Source: Pseudomonas yamanorum
GTDB lineage: Bacteria; Pseudomonadota; Gammaproteobacteria; Pseudomonadales; Pseudomonadaceae
NCBI RefSeq assembly: GCF_013386765.1
Contig: NZ_JACARE010000024.1
Coordinates: 1-42,789, forward strand
Length of the DNA stretch: 42,789 nucleotides
Reading direction: 5' to 3'
Part shown: positions 23,459-31,183 of the stretch, in pieces
Layout of the letters: each line of letters opens with the position of its first letter
Position numbering within the stretch: the stretch's first letter is position 1
The notes under the pieces: generated by a model
Databases searched by the model: none
What the model was told of the DNA's origin: nothing
The model's input: the letters and a program-made list of their open reading frames with translations, nothing else
Position numbers and translations under genes: made by a program

Positions 23459-24388
23459 ATGGGTTCTTACTTGATGTTGCATAACTCGATACTCGACGCC
23501 ATTGGCCAAACGCCCATCGTGCGCCTGGAACAGTTTTCCGAAGACCTCGGCATCGAGGTCTACGCCAAGCTGGAATCCCTCAATCCCGGCGGCAGCCACA
23601 AGGCGCGCATCGCCCTGGGCATGATCCTCGACGCCGAGCGCCGGGGCATTCTGATCCGTGGTTCAGGCCAGACCATCATCGAGCCCAGCGGCGGCAACAC
23701 CGGCATCGGCCTGGTGATGGCCGGCAATGTGCTGGGCTACAAAGTGGTGCTGGTGATTCCCGACAACTACAGCCCCGAGAAGCAGAAACTGCTGCGCCTG
23801 TACGGCGCCAGGGTAGTGCTGTCGGACAGCCGCCTGGGCAACAATTCCCACGGCGAAAAGTGCATGGAGCTGCAGCTGGAAAACCCCAGCTACGTGATGC
23901 TCAACCAGCAGCGCAACGGCGCCAACCCGCAAACCCACCGCGACACCACCGCCCGGGAAATCATCCGCGCCTTCGGCGACAAGCGTGTGGACTACTTCGT
24001 CAGCGGCATCGGCACCGGCGGCCACATCACCGGCATCGGCGAAACCCTCAAGAGCGCCTGGCCGGCGGTCCGCGTGATGGGCGTGGAGCCGGAAGAATGC
24101 GACCTGCTCAGCGACCGCCACGCGCCGCACCATATCCAGGGCCTGTCCATCGGCTTGATCCCGAGCATCCTCAACGTCGCGATCATTGACGGGATGCTCA
24201 AGGTATCGCGCCAGGAATGCCTCGACATGATCAAACGCATCATGCGCACCGACGCCATCAGCCTCGGGCTGTCGTCGGCCGCCAACATGGTGGCCATCGC
24301 CAAGCTGGCACCGGAACTGCGCACCGACACCGTCGTGCTGACCATGGTCTACGACAGTGCCGACAGCTACTTGCCCTGTTTTGAATAA
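23459..24388 (+). CDS. Cysteine synthase-like PLP enzyme (CysM/CysK family)
   Basis: A 309-residue fold-type II PLP enzyme. The Schiff-base lysine is K48 in NPGGSHKAR, differing from the usual NPSGSVKDR. The substrate-carboxylate loop, normally TSGNTG, reads SGGNTG. The phosphate loop GIGTGGHITG is intact. Family members replace the acetyl group of O-acetylserine with sulfide or another nucleophile, or make cystathionine or diaminopropionate. Its neighbours, a serine acetyltransferase and a thiocarboxylate-forming E1 fusion, point to O-acetylserine plus protein thiocarboxylate as substrates. The altered loop makes the exact product uncertain. ATG 23459 is used; ATG 23474 is possible, and both have weak ribosome sites. 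Confidence 0.88.
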   Translation: MGSYLMLHNSILDAIGQTPIVRLEQFSEDLGIEVYAKLESLNPGGSHKARIALGMILDAERRGILIRGSGQTIIEPSGGNTGIGLVMAGNVLGYKVVLVIPDNYSPEKQKLLRLYGARVVLSDSRLGNNSHGEKCMELQLENPSYVMLNQQRNGANPQTHRDTTAREIIRAFGDKRVDYFVSGIGTGGHITGIGETLKSAWPAVRVMGVEPEECDLLSDRHAPHHIQGLSIGLIPSILNVAIIDGMLKVSRQECLDMIKRIMRTDAISLGLSSAANMVAIAKLAPELRTDTVVLTMVYDSADSYLPCFE

Positions 24389-24410
24389 CAACTATTGCGG
24401 GGGTGCCTCC

Positions 24411-25403
24411 ATGGGGGGCTTTATCGACATGCAACAACTGCACGATGAGTTGCTCACCCACCTCATCACCACGCTGGCGCCCGCGCAGTTGAAGCAACTG
24501 GAGGAGCACCTTGGCACGCTGGTCCAGACAGCGGCCCAGGCGGTGGCCGAAGACCTGATCGCCTATGCCTGGCGCGACCCGGCCTCCCGTGGGCGCGGGG
24601 AGCTGATCCTGGAATCCTATGCCTCGTTCAAGGCGGTGCTGTACTACCGGCTGGCGCACCAGGTATGGAATTTCCCGGACAAGGGCGACGGCGCGTTTTG
24701 TGCCATCGCCCTGAAGCTGAGCAACCAGGGCAAGATTCTGTCCGGCGCCGAAATTCACCCCGCCGCCCGCATCGGCCGGCGCTTTGTGCTGGACCACGGC
24801 TACGGCACGGTCATCGGCGAAACCTGCGAGATCGGCAACGACTGCTACATCCTCTGCGGCGTGACCCTCGGCGCCCGGGGCATCGCCAACAACCCGGACG
24901 GCAAGCGCCATCCACGCCTGGGCAACAACGTGGAAGTCGGTTCCGGCGCGCGGGTGCTGGGCTATGTGCTGATCGGCGACAACGTGTTCATCAGCCCTTC
25001 CTGCGTGATCACCCAGGACGTGCCGGCCGGTACCAAGGTCAAGGTGGTCAACCAGATCCAGTTGCAGAAAAACGACGAGTCGGACCACAGCAACTACCTC
25101 GGCGCGTTCGCCCTCGACGAACGCCTGCACGTGGTCGGCGAGGTCAACGCCAGCCACAAGGTGACGGTGCTGGACGCCGACTTCCATCCCCTGCCCGGCC
25201 TGCTGCTGGAACCCACGGTCAAGGAACGCCATCACCTGCAGTTCCGCCTGCGGCACATAGAAACCAACAGTTACCCGCCGCGCCTGCCGCTGAACCTGAA
25301 AGTGACCGGGCCCGAATTTGAAATCACCCTGCTCTCTCCCCCTGGCTTAAGCGCGATGGTTCGTCGCCTGCTGCAAGCCAGCCCACTGATCGTCGGAGGT
25401 TGA
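24411..25403 (+). CDS. Serine O-acetyltransferase-like protein with C-terminal extension
   Basis: A 330-residue protein. Residues ~40-110 are the helical N domain, and ~110-215 form the left-handed beta-helix of serine acetyltransferases with H129 in LDHGYGTVIGE and RHPRLGNNVEVGSGARVLG. It should make O-acetylserine for the preceding enzyme. Unlike ordinary CysE it continues for about 110 residues beyond the helix, a segment I do not recognise, ending in LIVGG. A Gly-Gly terminus is typical of sulfur carriers and ubiquitin-like proteins, but the extension shows no clear beta-grasp pattern. ATG 24411 has GGGGGT 6 nt upstream; the longer frame overlaps the preceding gene. Confidence 0.87.
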   Translation: MGGFIDMQQLHDELLTHLITTLAPAQLKQLEEHLGTLVQTAAQAVAEDLIAYAWRDPASRGRGELILESYASFKAVLYYRLAHQVWNFPDKGDGAFCAIALKLSNQGKILSGAEIHPAARIGRRFVLDHGYGTVIGETCEIGNDCYILCGVTLGARGIANNPDGKRHPRLGNNVEVGSGARVLGYVLIGDNVFISPSCVITQDVPAGTKVKVVNQIQLQKNDESDHSNYLGAFALDERLHVVGEVNASHKVTVLDADFHPLPGLLLEPTVKERHHLQFRLRHIETNSYPPRLPLNLKVTGPEFEITLLSPPGLSAMVRRLLQASPLIVGG

Positions 25404-25405
25404 AC

Positions 25406-26134
25406 ATGTCCGTGCACACCATGGAAACCCTCGCGCTGTTCGACAGCGCGCCTTACCAGAACGCTTTCAGTGCGCGGGTGATTGCCGTCAGTGAACAGGG
25501 GATCGCCCTGGAGCACACGCTGTTCTATCCCACCGGCGGCGGGCAACCAGGCGACACCGGCCACTTCATCCTGCCCGACGGCAGCCGCGTCGACATCACC
25601 GGCACCGTGCGCGACCCGGTGCTGCGCTCGATCATCTGGCATCAAGTGGAACACTGCCCCGAACAACTGGCCGCCGGGATGCAGGTGGACGCAAGCCTGG
25701 ACTGGGAGCGCCGCTACCAGCACATGAAAATGCACACCTGCCTGCACCTGCTGTGCTCAATCATTGATGCCCCTGTGACCGGGTGCAGCATCAGCTTCGA
25801 CAAGGGCCGGCTGGATTTCGACCTGCCGGAAATGACCCTCGACAAAGAGACCATCACCCGCGACCTCAACGCCTTGATCGAACAGGCACACGCGGTGAAA
25901 ACCCTGTCGATGCCCGCCTCGGAGTATTCCACCCTGCTGCAGATCACCCGCACCCAGGCGGTGGCACCGCCGGTGATCCAGGGTTCGGTACGGGTGATCG
26001 AAATTACCGGGATCGACATCCAGCCTTGCGGCGGCACCCATGTGACCAATACCGAGGAAATCGGCCGGGTGTTCTGCGAAAAAATCGAGAAGAAAAGCAA
26101 ACACAACCGCCGGGTGATCCTGCGGTTTGAATAG
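25406..26134 (+). CDS. AlaX-type alanyl-tRNA editing protein
   Basis: A 242-residue free-standing homologue of the AlaRS editing domain. The family motif FYPTGGGQPGDTG is at residues 40-52, and the zinc/active-site residues H106-x3-H110 and C208-x3-H212 (CGGTH) are all present. AlaX proteins hydrolyse Ser- or Gly-tRNA(Ala). In an operon that makes and exports an amino acid, it may protect translation from mischarging with the product or with serine derivatives; this is inference. ATG 25406 has GGAGG 6 nt upstream and lies 2 nt after the previous stop. A small hairpin (AGCCGC/GCGGCT, 26133-26150) follows without a T tract. Confidence 0.9.
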   Translation: MSVHTMETLALFDSAPYQNAFSARVIAVSEQGIALEHTLFYPTGGGQPGDTGHFILPDGSRVDITGTVRDPVLRSIIWHQVEHCPEQLAAGMQVDASLDWERRYQHMKMHTCLHLLCSIIDAPVTGCSISFDKGRLDFDLPEMTLDKETITRDLNALIEQAHAVKTLSMPASEYSTLLQITRTQAVAPPVIQGSVRVIEITGIDIQPCGGTHVTNTEEIGRVFCEKIEKKSKHNRRVILRFE

Positions 26135-26150
26135 CCGCCGGGCAGCGGCT

Positions 26151-26359
26151 GGGGCGCCAACGACCTAGCCGCAGTTCGTACAGCAAACTGACAGCAAATT
26201 TATGTGCTTGTAACATTCAGAAACGTACAATCCCGCCAACAACGCCTCGTTGCCCTGACTCGCGAAAACAGCGCCCTTCCTTCCCGGTGGGTCATTCGTG
26301 CAGCAGCTAAGCTCACTCCCAATACGCCCTGAACCTGAACGCTGCAGGAATGACTGCCT
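26151..26359. other. Intergenic region before the ABC transporter operon
   Basis: About 210 nt, more AT-rich than its surroundings around 26190-26235. TACAAT at 26227-26232 could be a -10 box, but no good -35 is spaced correctly. No gene or repeat was recognised. It marks the boundary between the sulfur operon and the transporter. Confidence 0.4.
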
Positions 26360-28105
26360 ATGAAAAGAGTGCTCCGTCACTACATACCTGCGTCCACGTT
26401 GCGCTTGCTGCCCAACCGCTGGGACTTGGTCGCCCTGCCCCTGGTGATCGGCTTTTTACTGTTTTTCTCCATCACTGCCCGGGAAACCTGGGCGCCCATC
26501 GCTACCTTGCAAAGTGAAGTCATCTCGCTGGACCCGGCCAACCTGCCGGAATACGCGATGCGCACCACGATGCGCATGCTCGCGGCGATGGTTGCAGCGC
26601 TGGTGTTCACCCTGTTGTACGGCACCCTGGCCGCTAAAAGCCGGCGCGCCGAGAAGCTGCTGGTGCCCGTGCTCGACATCCTGCAATCGGTACCGGTGCT
26701 GGGTTATATCTCGTTTACCGTGACGTTCTTCCTGCTGCTGTTCCCCGGGCGCGTGCTCGGCGCGGAGCTGGCGGCCATCTTTGCGATTTTCACCAGCCAG
26801 GCCTGGAACATGACGTTCAGCTTCTACCAGTCGCTGCGCATGCTGCCCCATGACCTGGTGGAAGTATCGACCAACCTGCGGCTTTCCGGCTGGCAGCGGT
26901 TCTGGAAGCTCGATGTGCCCTTCGCCATGCCGGGGCTGGTGTGGAACATGATGATGAGCATGTCCGGCGGCTGGTTTTTCGTGGTCGCCTCCGAGGCCAT
27001 TACCGTCGGCGACAAGACCATCACCTTGCCGGGCGTGGGTTCGTACCTGGCCCTGGCGATTGCCCAGAAAGACCTGCACGCCGTGGGATACGTGATCCTG
27101 GCGATGATTGTGGTCATCCTGATGTACGACCAGTTCCTGTTCCGCCCGCTGGTGGCCTGGGCCGACAAGTTCCGCATGGAAACCACCGCCTCCCAAGGCG
27201 CGGCGCCGCAATCCTGGCTGTTGAACCTGATCCAGCGCACGCGCATCGTCCAGCGCATCCTGCGGCCTGTTACCCGCACCGTCAGCCGCCTGGGCAACAA
27301 ACGCTTCAGCCTGGCCGGCGGTGCACTCAAGGCGTTGCCGGCAGAAACCCCGCAAGCATCAAAAGTGATCGACTGGGTGTGGGGCACACTCATTGCATTG
27401 CTGGCCGCTTATGCGCTGTATCACATCGTGCAGTACGTCGGCACCGAGGTGACCTTGGCCGAAGTCGGCCATGTATTTTTGATGGGCCTGATCACCCTGT
27501 TGCGGGTGGCGGGCCTGATCCTGATCGCCTCGCTGATCTGGGTACCTCTAGGCGTGATGATCGGCTTGCGCCCGGCCCTGGCGGAAAAAATCCAGCCACT
27601 GGCGCAGTTTCTCGCGGCGTTCCCGGCGAACCTGCTGTTCCCGGTGTTCGTCATCGTGATCCTGCACTACAACCTCAACCCGGATATCTGGCTGAGCCCG
27701 CTGATTGTGTTGGGCACCCAGTGGTACATCCTGTTCAACGTGATCGCCGGCGCCAGCGCGTTTCCCAATGACTTCAAGGAAGCCGCCGCCAACTTCCGCA
27801 TTCGTGGCTGGTTGTGGTGGCGCAAAGTGATGCTGCCGGGGATTTTCCCGTACTACGTCACCGGTGCCATTACCGCCTCGGGCGGTGCCTGGAACGCCAG
27901 TATCGTGTCCGAGTACGTGTCCTGGGGCCAGGACAACGTGGTCGCCCACGGGCTGGGCGCCTACATCGCACAGACCACCGCTGCCGGCGACTTCCCGAAG
28001 ATCGCCCTGGGCGTGGTGGTGATGTCGATCTTCGTGGTGGCGTTCAACCGCGCGGTCTGGCGGCCGATGTACGCCATCGCTGAAAACAAACTTCGTCTGA
28101 ATTGA
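26360..28105 (+). CDS. ABC transporter double permease (NitT/TauT-like)
   Basis: A 581-residue inner-membrane protein made of two BPD_transp permease units in tandem. Each carries an EAA-type cytoplasmic loop that docks with the ATPase: EVSTNLRLSGWQRFWKLDVP in the first half and EAAANFRIRGWLWWRKVMLP in the second. About 12 helices are visible, with a charged linker around residues 270-330. Relatives are annotated as nitrate/sulfonate/bicarbonate importers, but the substrate is not established here. The two halves are clearly divergent and not a recent duplication. The stop overlaps the ATG of the ATPase gene (TGATG). No binding-protein gene is adjacent. Confidence 0.88.
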   Translation: MKRVLRHYIPASTLRLLPNRWDLVALPLVIGFLLFFSITARETWAPIATLQSEVISLDPANLPEYAMRTTMRMLAAMVAALVFTLLYGTLAAKSRRAEKLLVPVLDILQSVPVLGYISFTVTFFLLLFPGRVLGAELAAIFAIFTSQAWNMTFSFYQSLRMLPHDLVEVSTNLRLSGWQRFWKLDVPFAMPGLVWNMMMSMSGGWFFVVASEAITVGDKTITLPGVGSYLALAIAQKDLHAVGYVILAMIVVILMYDQFLFRPLVAWADKFRMETTASQGAAPQSWLLNLIQRTRIVQRILRPVTRTVSRLGNKRFSLAGGALKALPAETPQASKVIDWVWGTLIALLAAYALYHIVQYVGTEVTLAEVGHVFLMGLITLLRVAGLILIASLIWVPLGVMIGLRPALAEKIQPLAQFLAAFPANLLFPVFVIVILHYNLNPDIWLSPLIVLGTQWYILFNVIAGASAFPNDFKEAAANFRIRGWLWWRKVMLPGIFPYYVTGAITASGGAWNASIVSEYVSWGQDNVVAHGLGAYIAQTTAAGDFPKIALGVVVMSIFVVAFNRAVWRPMYAIAENKLRLN

Positions 28106-29442
28106 TGGGATTCGCTGAGATGACTACCTATACCGAGCATGCCGCCGACACCCCGGAAATCTATTCGTTGAAAAACGTGAACCGGGTGTTCGGCAAAGGT
28201 AAAGACGAGCTGCAAGTCCTCAGCGGCGTGGATTTGAGCCTGCACGAAGGCGAGATTGTCGGCATGCTCGGCCGCTCTGGCTCAGGCAAGTCGACCTTGC
28301 TGCGGATCATCGCAGGGCTGATCCAGCCCTCGTCGGGTGAGGTCCTGTACAACGGCAAGCCACTGACCGGCCCGGCCGAGGGCGTGGCCATGGTGTTCCA
28401 GACCTTTGCGCTGTTCCCGTGGCTGACCGTGCTGGAAAACGTCGAGGCCGGCCTGCAGGCCTTGCAGGTCGAGCGCAAGGAAACCCGCAGGCGCGCACTG
28501 GCGGCCATCGACCTGATCGGCCTGGACGGTTTTGAAAACGCCTACCCACGGGAACTGTCCGGCGGCATGCGCCAGCGTGTGGGCTTTGCCCGCGGTCTGG
28601 TAGTCAACCCGACCTTGTTGCTGATGGACGAGCCTTTCTCGGCGCTGGACGTGCTCACCGCTGAAACCCTGCGCACCGACCTGCTGGACCTGTGGAGCGG
28701 CAAGCAACTGCCGATCAAATCGATCCTGATCGTGACCCACAACATCGAAGAAGCCGTGCTGATGTGCGACCGCATCCTGGTGCTGTCGTCCAACCCTGGC
28801 CGGGTGGTGGCCGAGATCAAGGTGCCGTTTGCACACCCGCGCAACCGCCTGGACCCGACCTTCAGGCAGATGGTCGATGACATCTACGCCCTGATGACCG
28901 ACCGCCGCAGCGCTGACGCGAGCAGAGGTCTGCCTGAGCTGAAAATGGGCAGCCTGCTGCCCGAAGTCTCCACCAACCTGATGGCCGGCCTGATCGAAAC
29001 CCTGGCCGCCGAGCCCTACAACGGCCACGCCGGCCTGCCGACCGTGGCCGAGCGGCGCTTGCTGGAAGTCGATGATCTGTTCCCGGTAGCGGAGATGCTT
29101 GAGCATCTGGGCTTCGCCGAACTCAAGGGCGCCGACATCACCCTCACCGACGCCGGCAAACTGTTCGCCGACTACGGCACCCAAGAGCGTAAAACCCTGT
29201 TCGCCGAACATCTGATCCGCCACGTGCCGTTGGCCGCACGCATTCACCAGGTGTTGCTGGAGCGCAGCGGCCATCGGGCGCCGCGGGTGCGCTTCGAGCA
29301 GGAACTGGAAGATTCGCTGACCGAAGCGTTTGTGGAGAAAACCCTGGAAAGCGTGGTGGCGTGGGGGCGGTATGCGGAGATTTTCTCCTATGACGACCAT
29401 ACCGAGACGTTCAGCCTGGATGACGTCGAGGGCAGCATGTAG
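28105..29442 (+). CDS. ABC transporter ATPase with C-terminal AAA-associated domain
   Basis: A 445-residue ATP-binding subunit. Residues ~15-270 are a standard NitT/TauT-type ABC domain with Walker A GRSGSGKST, the Q-loop in VFQTFALFPW, signature LSGGMRQRV, Walker B LLMDEPFSALD and the switch histidine in VTHNIEEAV. The last ~150 residues are an extra domain with the pattern of the AAA-associated C-terminal family, usually regulatory. It pairs with the double permease encoded just upstream. ATG 28105 overlaps the permease stop; ATG 28120 (M-T-T-Y) is an equally possible start. Followed by a REP element. Confidence 0.9.
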   Translation: MGFAEMTTYTEHAADTPEIYSLKNVNRVFGKGKDELQVLSGVDLSLHEGEIVGMLGRSGSGKSTLLRIIAGLIQPSSGEVLYNGKPLTGPAEGVAMVFQTFALFPWLTVLENVEAGLQALQVERKETRRRALAAIDLIGLDGFENAYPRELSGGMRQRVGFARGLVVNPTLLLMDEPFSALDVLTAETLRTDLLDLWSGKQLPIKSILIVTHNIEEAVLMCDRILVLSSNPGRVVAEIKVPFAHPRNRLDPTFRQMVDDIYALMTDRRSADASRGLPELKMGSLLPEVSTNLMAGLIETLAAEPYNGHAGLPTVAERRLLEVDDLFPVAEMLEHLGFAELKGADITLTDAGKLFADYGTQERKTLFAEHLIRHVPLAARIHQVLLERSGHRAPRVRFEQELEDSLTEAFVEKTLESVVAWGRYAEIFSYDDHTETFSLDDVEGSM

Positions 29443-29483
29443 CGACATGATGCCGACCACTTTCCATTGAACAACACAGAACA

Positions 29484-29575
29484 AATGTGGGAGCTGGCTT
29501 GCCTGCGATGGCATCACCTCGGTGTATCTGGAAGACCGAGGTGCCTGCATCGCAGGCAAGCCAGCTCCCACATTT
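29484..29575. repeat. REP-type inverted pair between convergent operons
   Basis: AATGTGGGAGCTGGCTTGCC at the left pairs with its near-perfect inverse at the right (29549-29575). An inner stem CACCTCGGT/ACCGAGGTG matches the inner stem of the element at 35081-35170. It lies between the ABC operon and prpD, converging, and probably serves as a shared terminator. Confidence 0.88.
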
Positions 29576-29608
29576 ATTGGGTTTACATAGTGAGTGCCGT
29601 GGTGTTTT

Positions 29609-31093
29609 TCAGATCACGAACAGCTCAATAAAGCGGTTTACCGGGGTGGCCTCAAGCTTTTCCTGATCCTTGCACAGCGCAAAAATCTCGGCACTGCGCT
29701 GTGCGGTAAACCGGGTCGCCAGGTTGGCCTTGAACTTGTCCTCCAGCAACGGAATGCCATCCACCCGGCGGCGGCGGTGGCCAATCGGGTATTCCACGGC
29801 CACCTGTTCGGTGCTGGAACCATCCTTGAAGAACACCTGCACCGCGTTGGCAATGGAGCGTTTGTCGGCCTCCAGGTATTCGCGGCTGTAGCGCGGCTCT
29901 TCGACGATGACCATCTTCTCCCGCAGCTCATCAATGATCGGATGGGCCGCATGGAACTCATCTTCGTATTGCTCGGCCACCAGGTTGCCAAACGCCAGCG
30001 GCACAGCCGTCATGTACTGAAGGCAATGATCACGGTCCGCCGCATTGGCCAACTGCCCGACCTTGGAAATGATCCGGATTGCCGACTCGTGGGTGGTGAT
30101 GACAATCCTGTCGATCTCATGCAGACGGTGCTTCACCTGCGGGTGCAGGGTGACTGCTGCCTCACAAGCCGTTTGCGCGTGGAACTCCGCCGGGAAACTG
30201 ATCTTGAACAGCACGTTTTCCATCACATAAGTGCCGTAGGGCTGGGACAGGCTGAAGGCGCGCTTGTCTTCAGGCTTGAGCGCCAGGTCCTTGTTGGTGT
30301 GGCTGAACAGCACGTCATAAAAGCCCCACTGCGGCGCGCTCAACACGCCGGGAATACCCATCTCGCCACGCATGGCGATATCGGCCAGGCGCACTCCGCG
30401 ACTCGACGCATCCCCCGCCGCCCACGACTTGCGCGAACCGGCGTTCGGCGCATGGCGATAAGTACGCAGCGCCTGGCCATCGACAAACGCCTGGGACAGG
30501 GCCGACAGCAGTTGCTCACGGTTGGCGCCCATCAGTTTGGCGGTGACGGCGGTGGAGGCGACTTTCACCAGCAGCACATGGTCGAGGCCGACGCGGTTGA
30601 AGGAGTTTTCCAGGGCAATCACGCCCTGGATTTCGTGAGCCATGATCATCGCGTCCAGCACCGCCCGCACGGTCAGCGGCGCATCGCCATTGGCCACGCG
30701 CTTTTGCGAGAGATGGTCGGCGACTGCGAGGATGCCGCCGAGGTTATCCGAGGGATGGCCCCATTCCGCGGCGAGCCAGGTGTCGTTGTAGTCGAGCCAG
30801 CGCACGATGCAGCCGATGTCCCACGCGGCCTTGACCGGGTCCAGGCGGAACGAGGTGCCCGGCACCCGTGCGCCGAACGGCACCACCGTGCCCTCGACGA
30901 TCGGCCCCAGGTGCTTGGTGCATTCCGGGAAACGCAGGGCCAGCAGGCCGCAACCGAGGGTGTCCATCAGGCAGTTACGGGCGGTGTCCAGTGCGTCGCG
31001 GGATTCGATCCTGAAGTCCAGGACATAGTCGGCGATGTCCTGCAGGACCTGGTCGTAGTCTGGGCGGTTGTTCTGGTCGACGTTGGCGCTCAT
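29609..31093 (-). CDS. prpD: 2-methylcitrate dehydratase
   Basis: A 494-residue MmgE/PrpD family enzyme that dehydrates 2-methylcitrate to 2-methyl-cis-aconitate in propionate breakdown. Length and conserved blocks (DTLGCGLLALRFPECTK, MAHEIQG, NRVGLDHVLLVKVAS) fit PrpD. It is the last gene of the operon. Its presence beside acnD/prpF means both dehydration routes are encoded. ATG 31093 is clear. A hairpin with a minus-strand T tract precedes it, so its expression may be lower than that of the upstream genes. Confidence 0.95.
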   Translation of the reverse strand: MSANVDQNNRPDYDQVLQDIADYVLDFRIESRDALDTARNCLMDTLGCGLLALRFPECTKHLGPIVEGTVVPFGARVPGTSFRLDPVKAAWDIGCIVRWLDYNDTWLAAEWGHPSDNLGGILAVADHLSQKRVANGDAPLTVRAVLDAMIMAHEIQGVIALENSFNRVGLDHVLLVKVASTAVTAKLMGANREQLLSALSQAFVDGQALRTYRHAPNAGSRKSWAAGDASSRGVRLADIAMRGEMGIPGVLSAPQWGFYDVLFSHTNKDLALKPEDKRAFSLSQPYGTYVMENVLFKISFPAEFHAQTACEAAVTLHPQVKHRLHEIDRIVITTHESAIRIISKVGQLANAADRDHCLQYMTAVPLAFGNLVAEQYEDEFHAAHPIIDELREKMVIVEEPRYSREYLEADKRSIANAVQVFFKDGSSTEQVAVEYPIGHRRRRVDGIPLLEDKFKANLATRFTAQRSAEIFALCKDQEKLEATPVNRFIELFVI

Positions 31094-31150
31094 GGCAGTA
31101 CTCCAAAAGTTAGGGGTTATTCCATCCTCAGGGTCAGGGTTGAAGTTTTA

Positions 31151-31176
31151 TAAAAGGCAGGTCTTGGCGCCTGCCT
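31151..31176 (-). terminator. Hairpin with T tract between prpF and prpD
   Basis: AGGCAGG (31155-31161) pairs with CCTGCCT (31170-31176) across an 8-nt loop. On the minus strand it is followed by TTTTATAAAA. It resembles a partial intrinsic terminator or processing site inside the operon. Confidence 0.55.
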
Positions 31177-31183
31177 GTGATCG

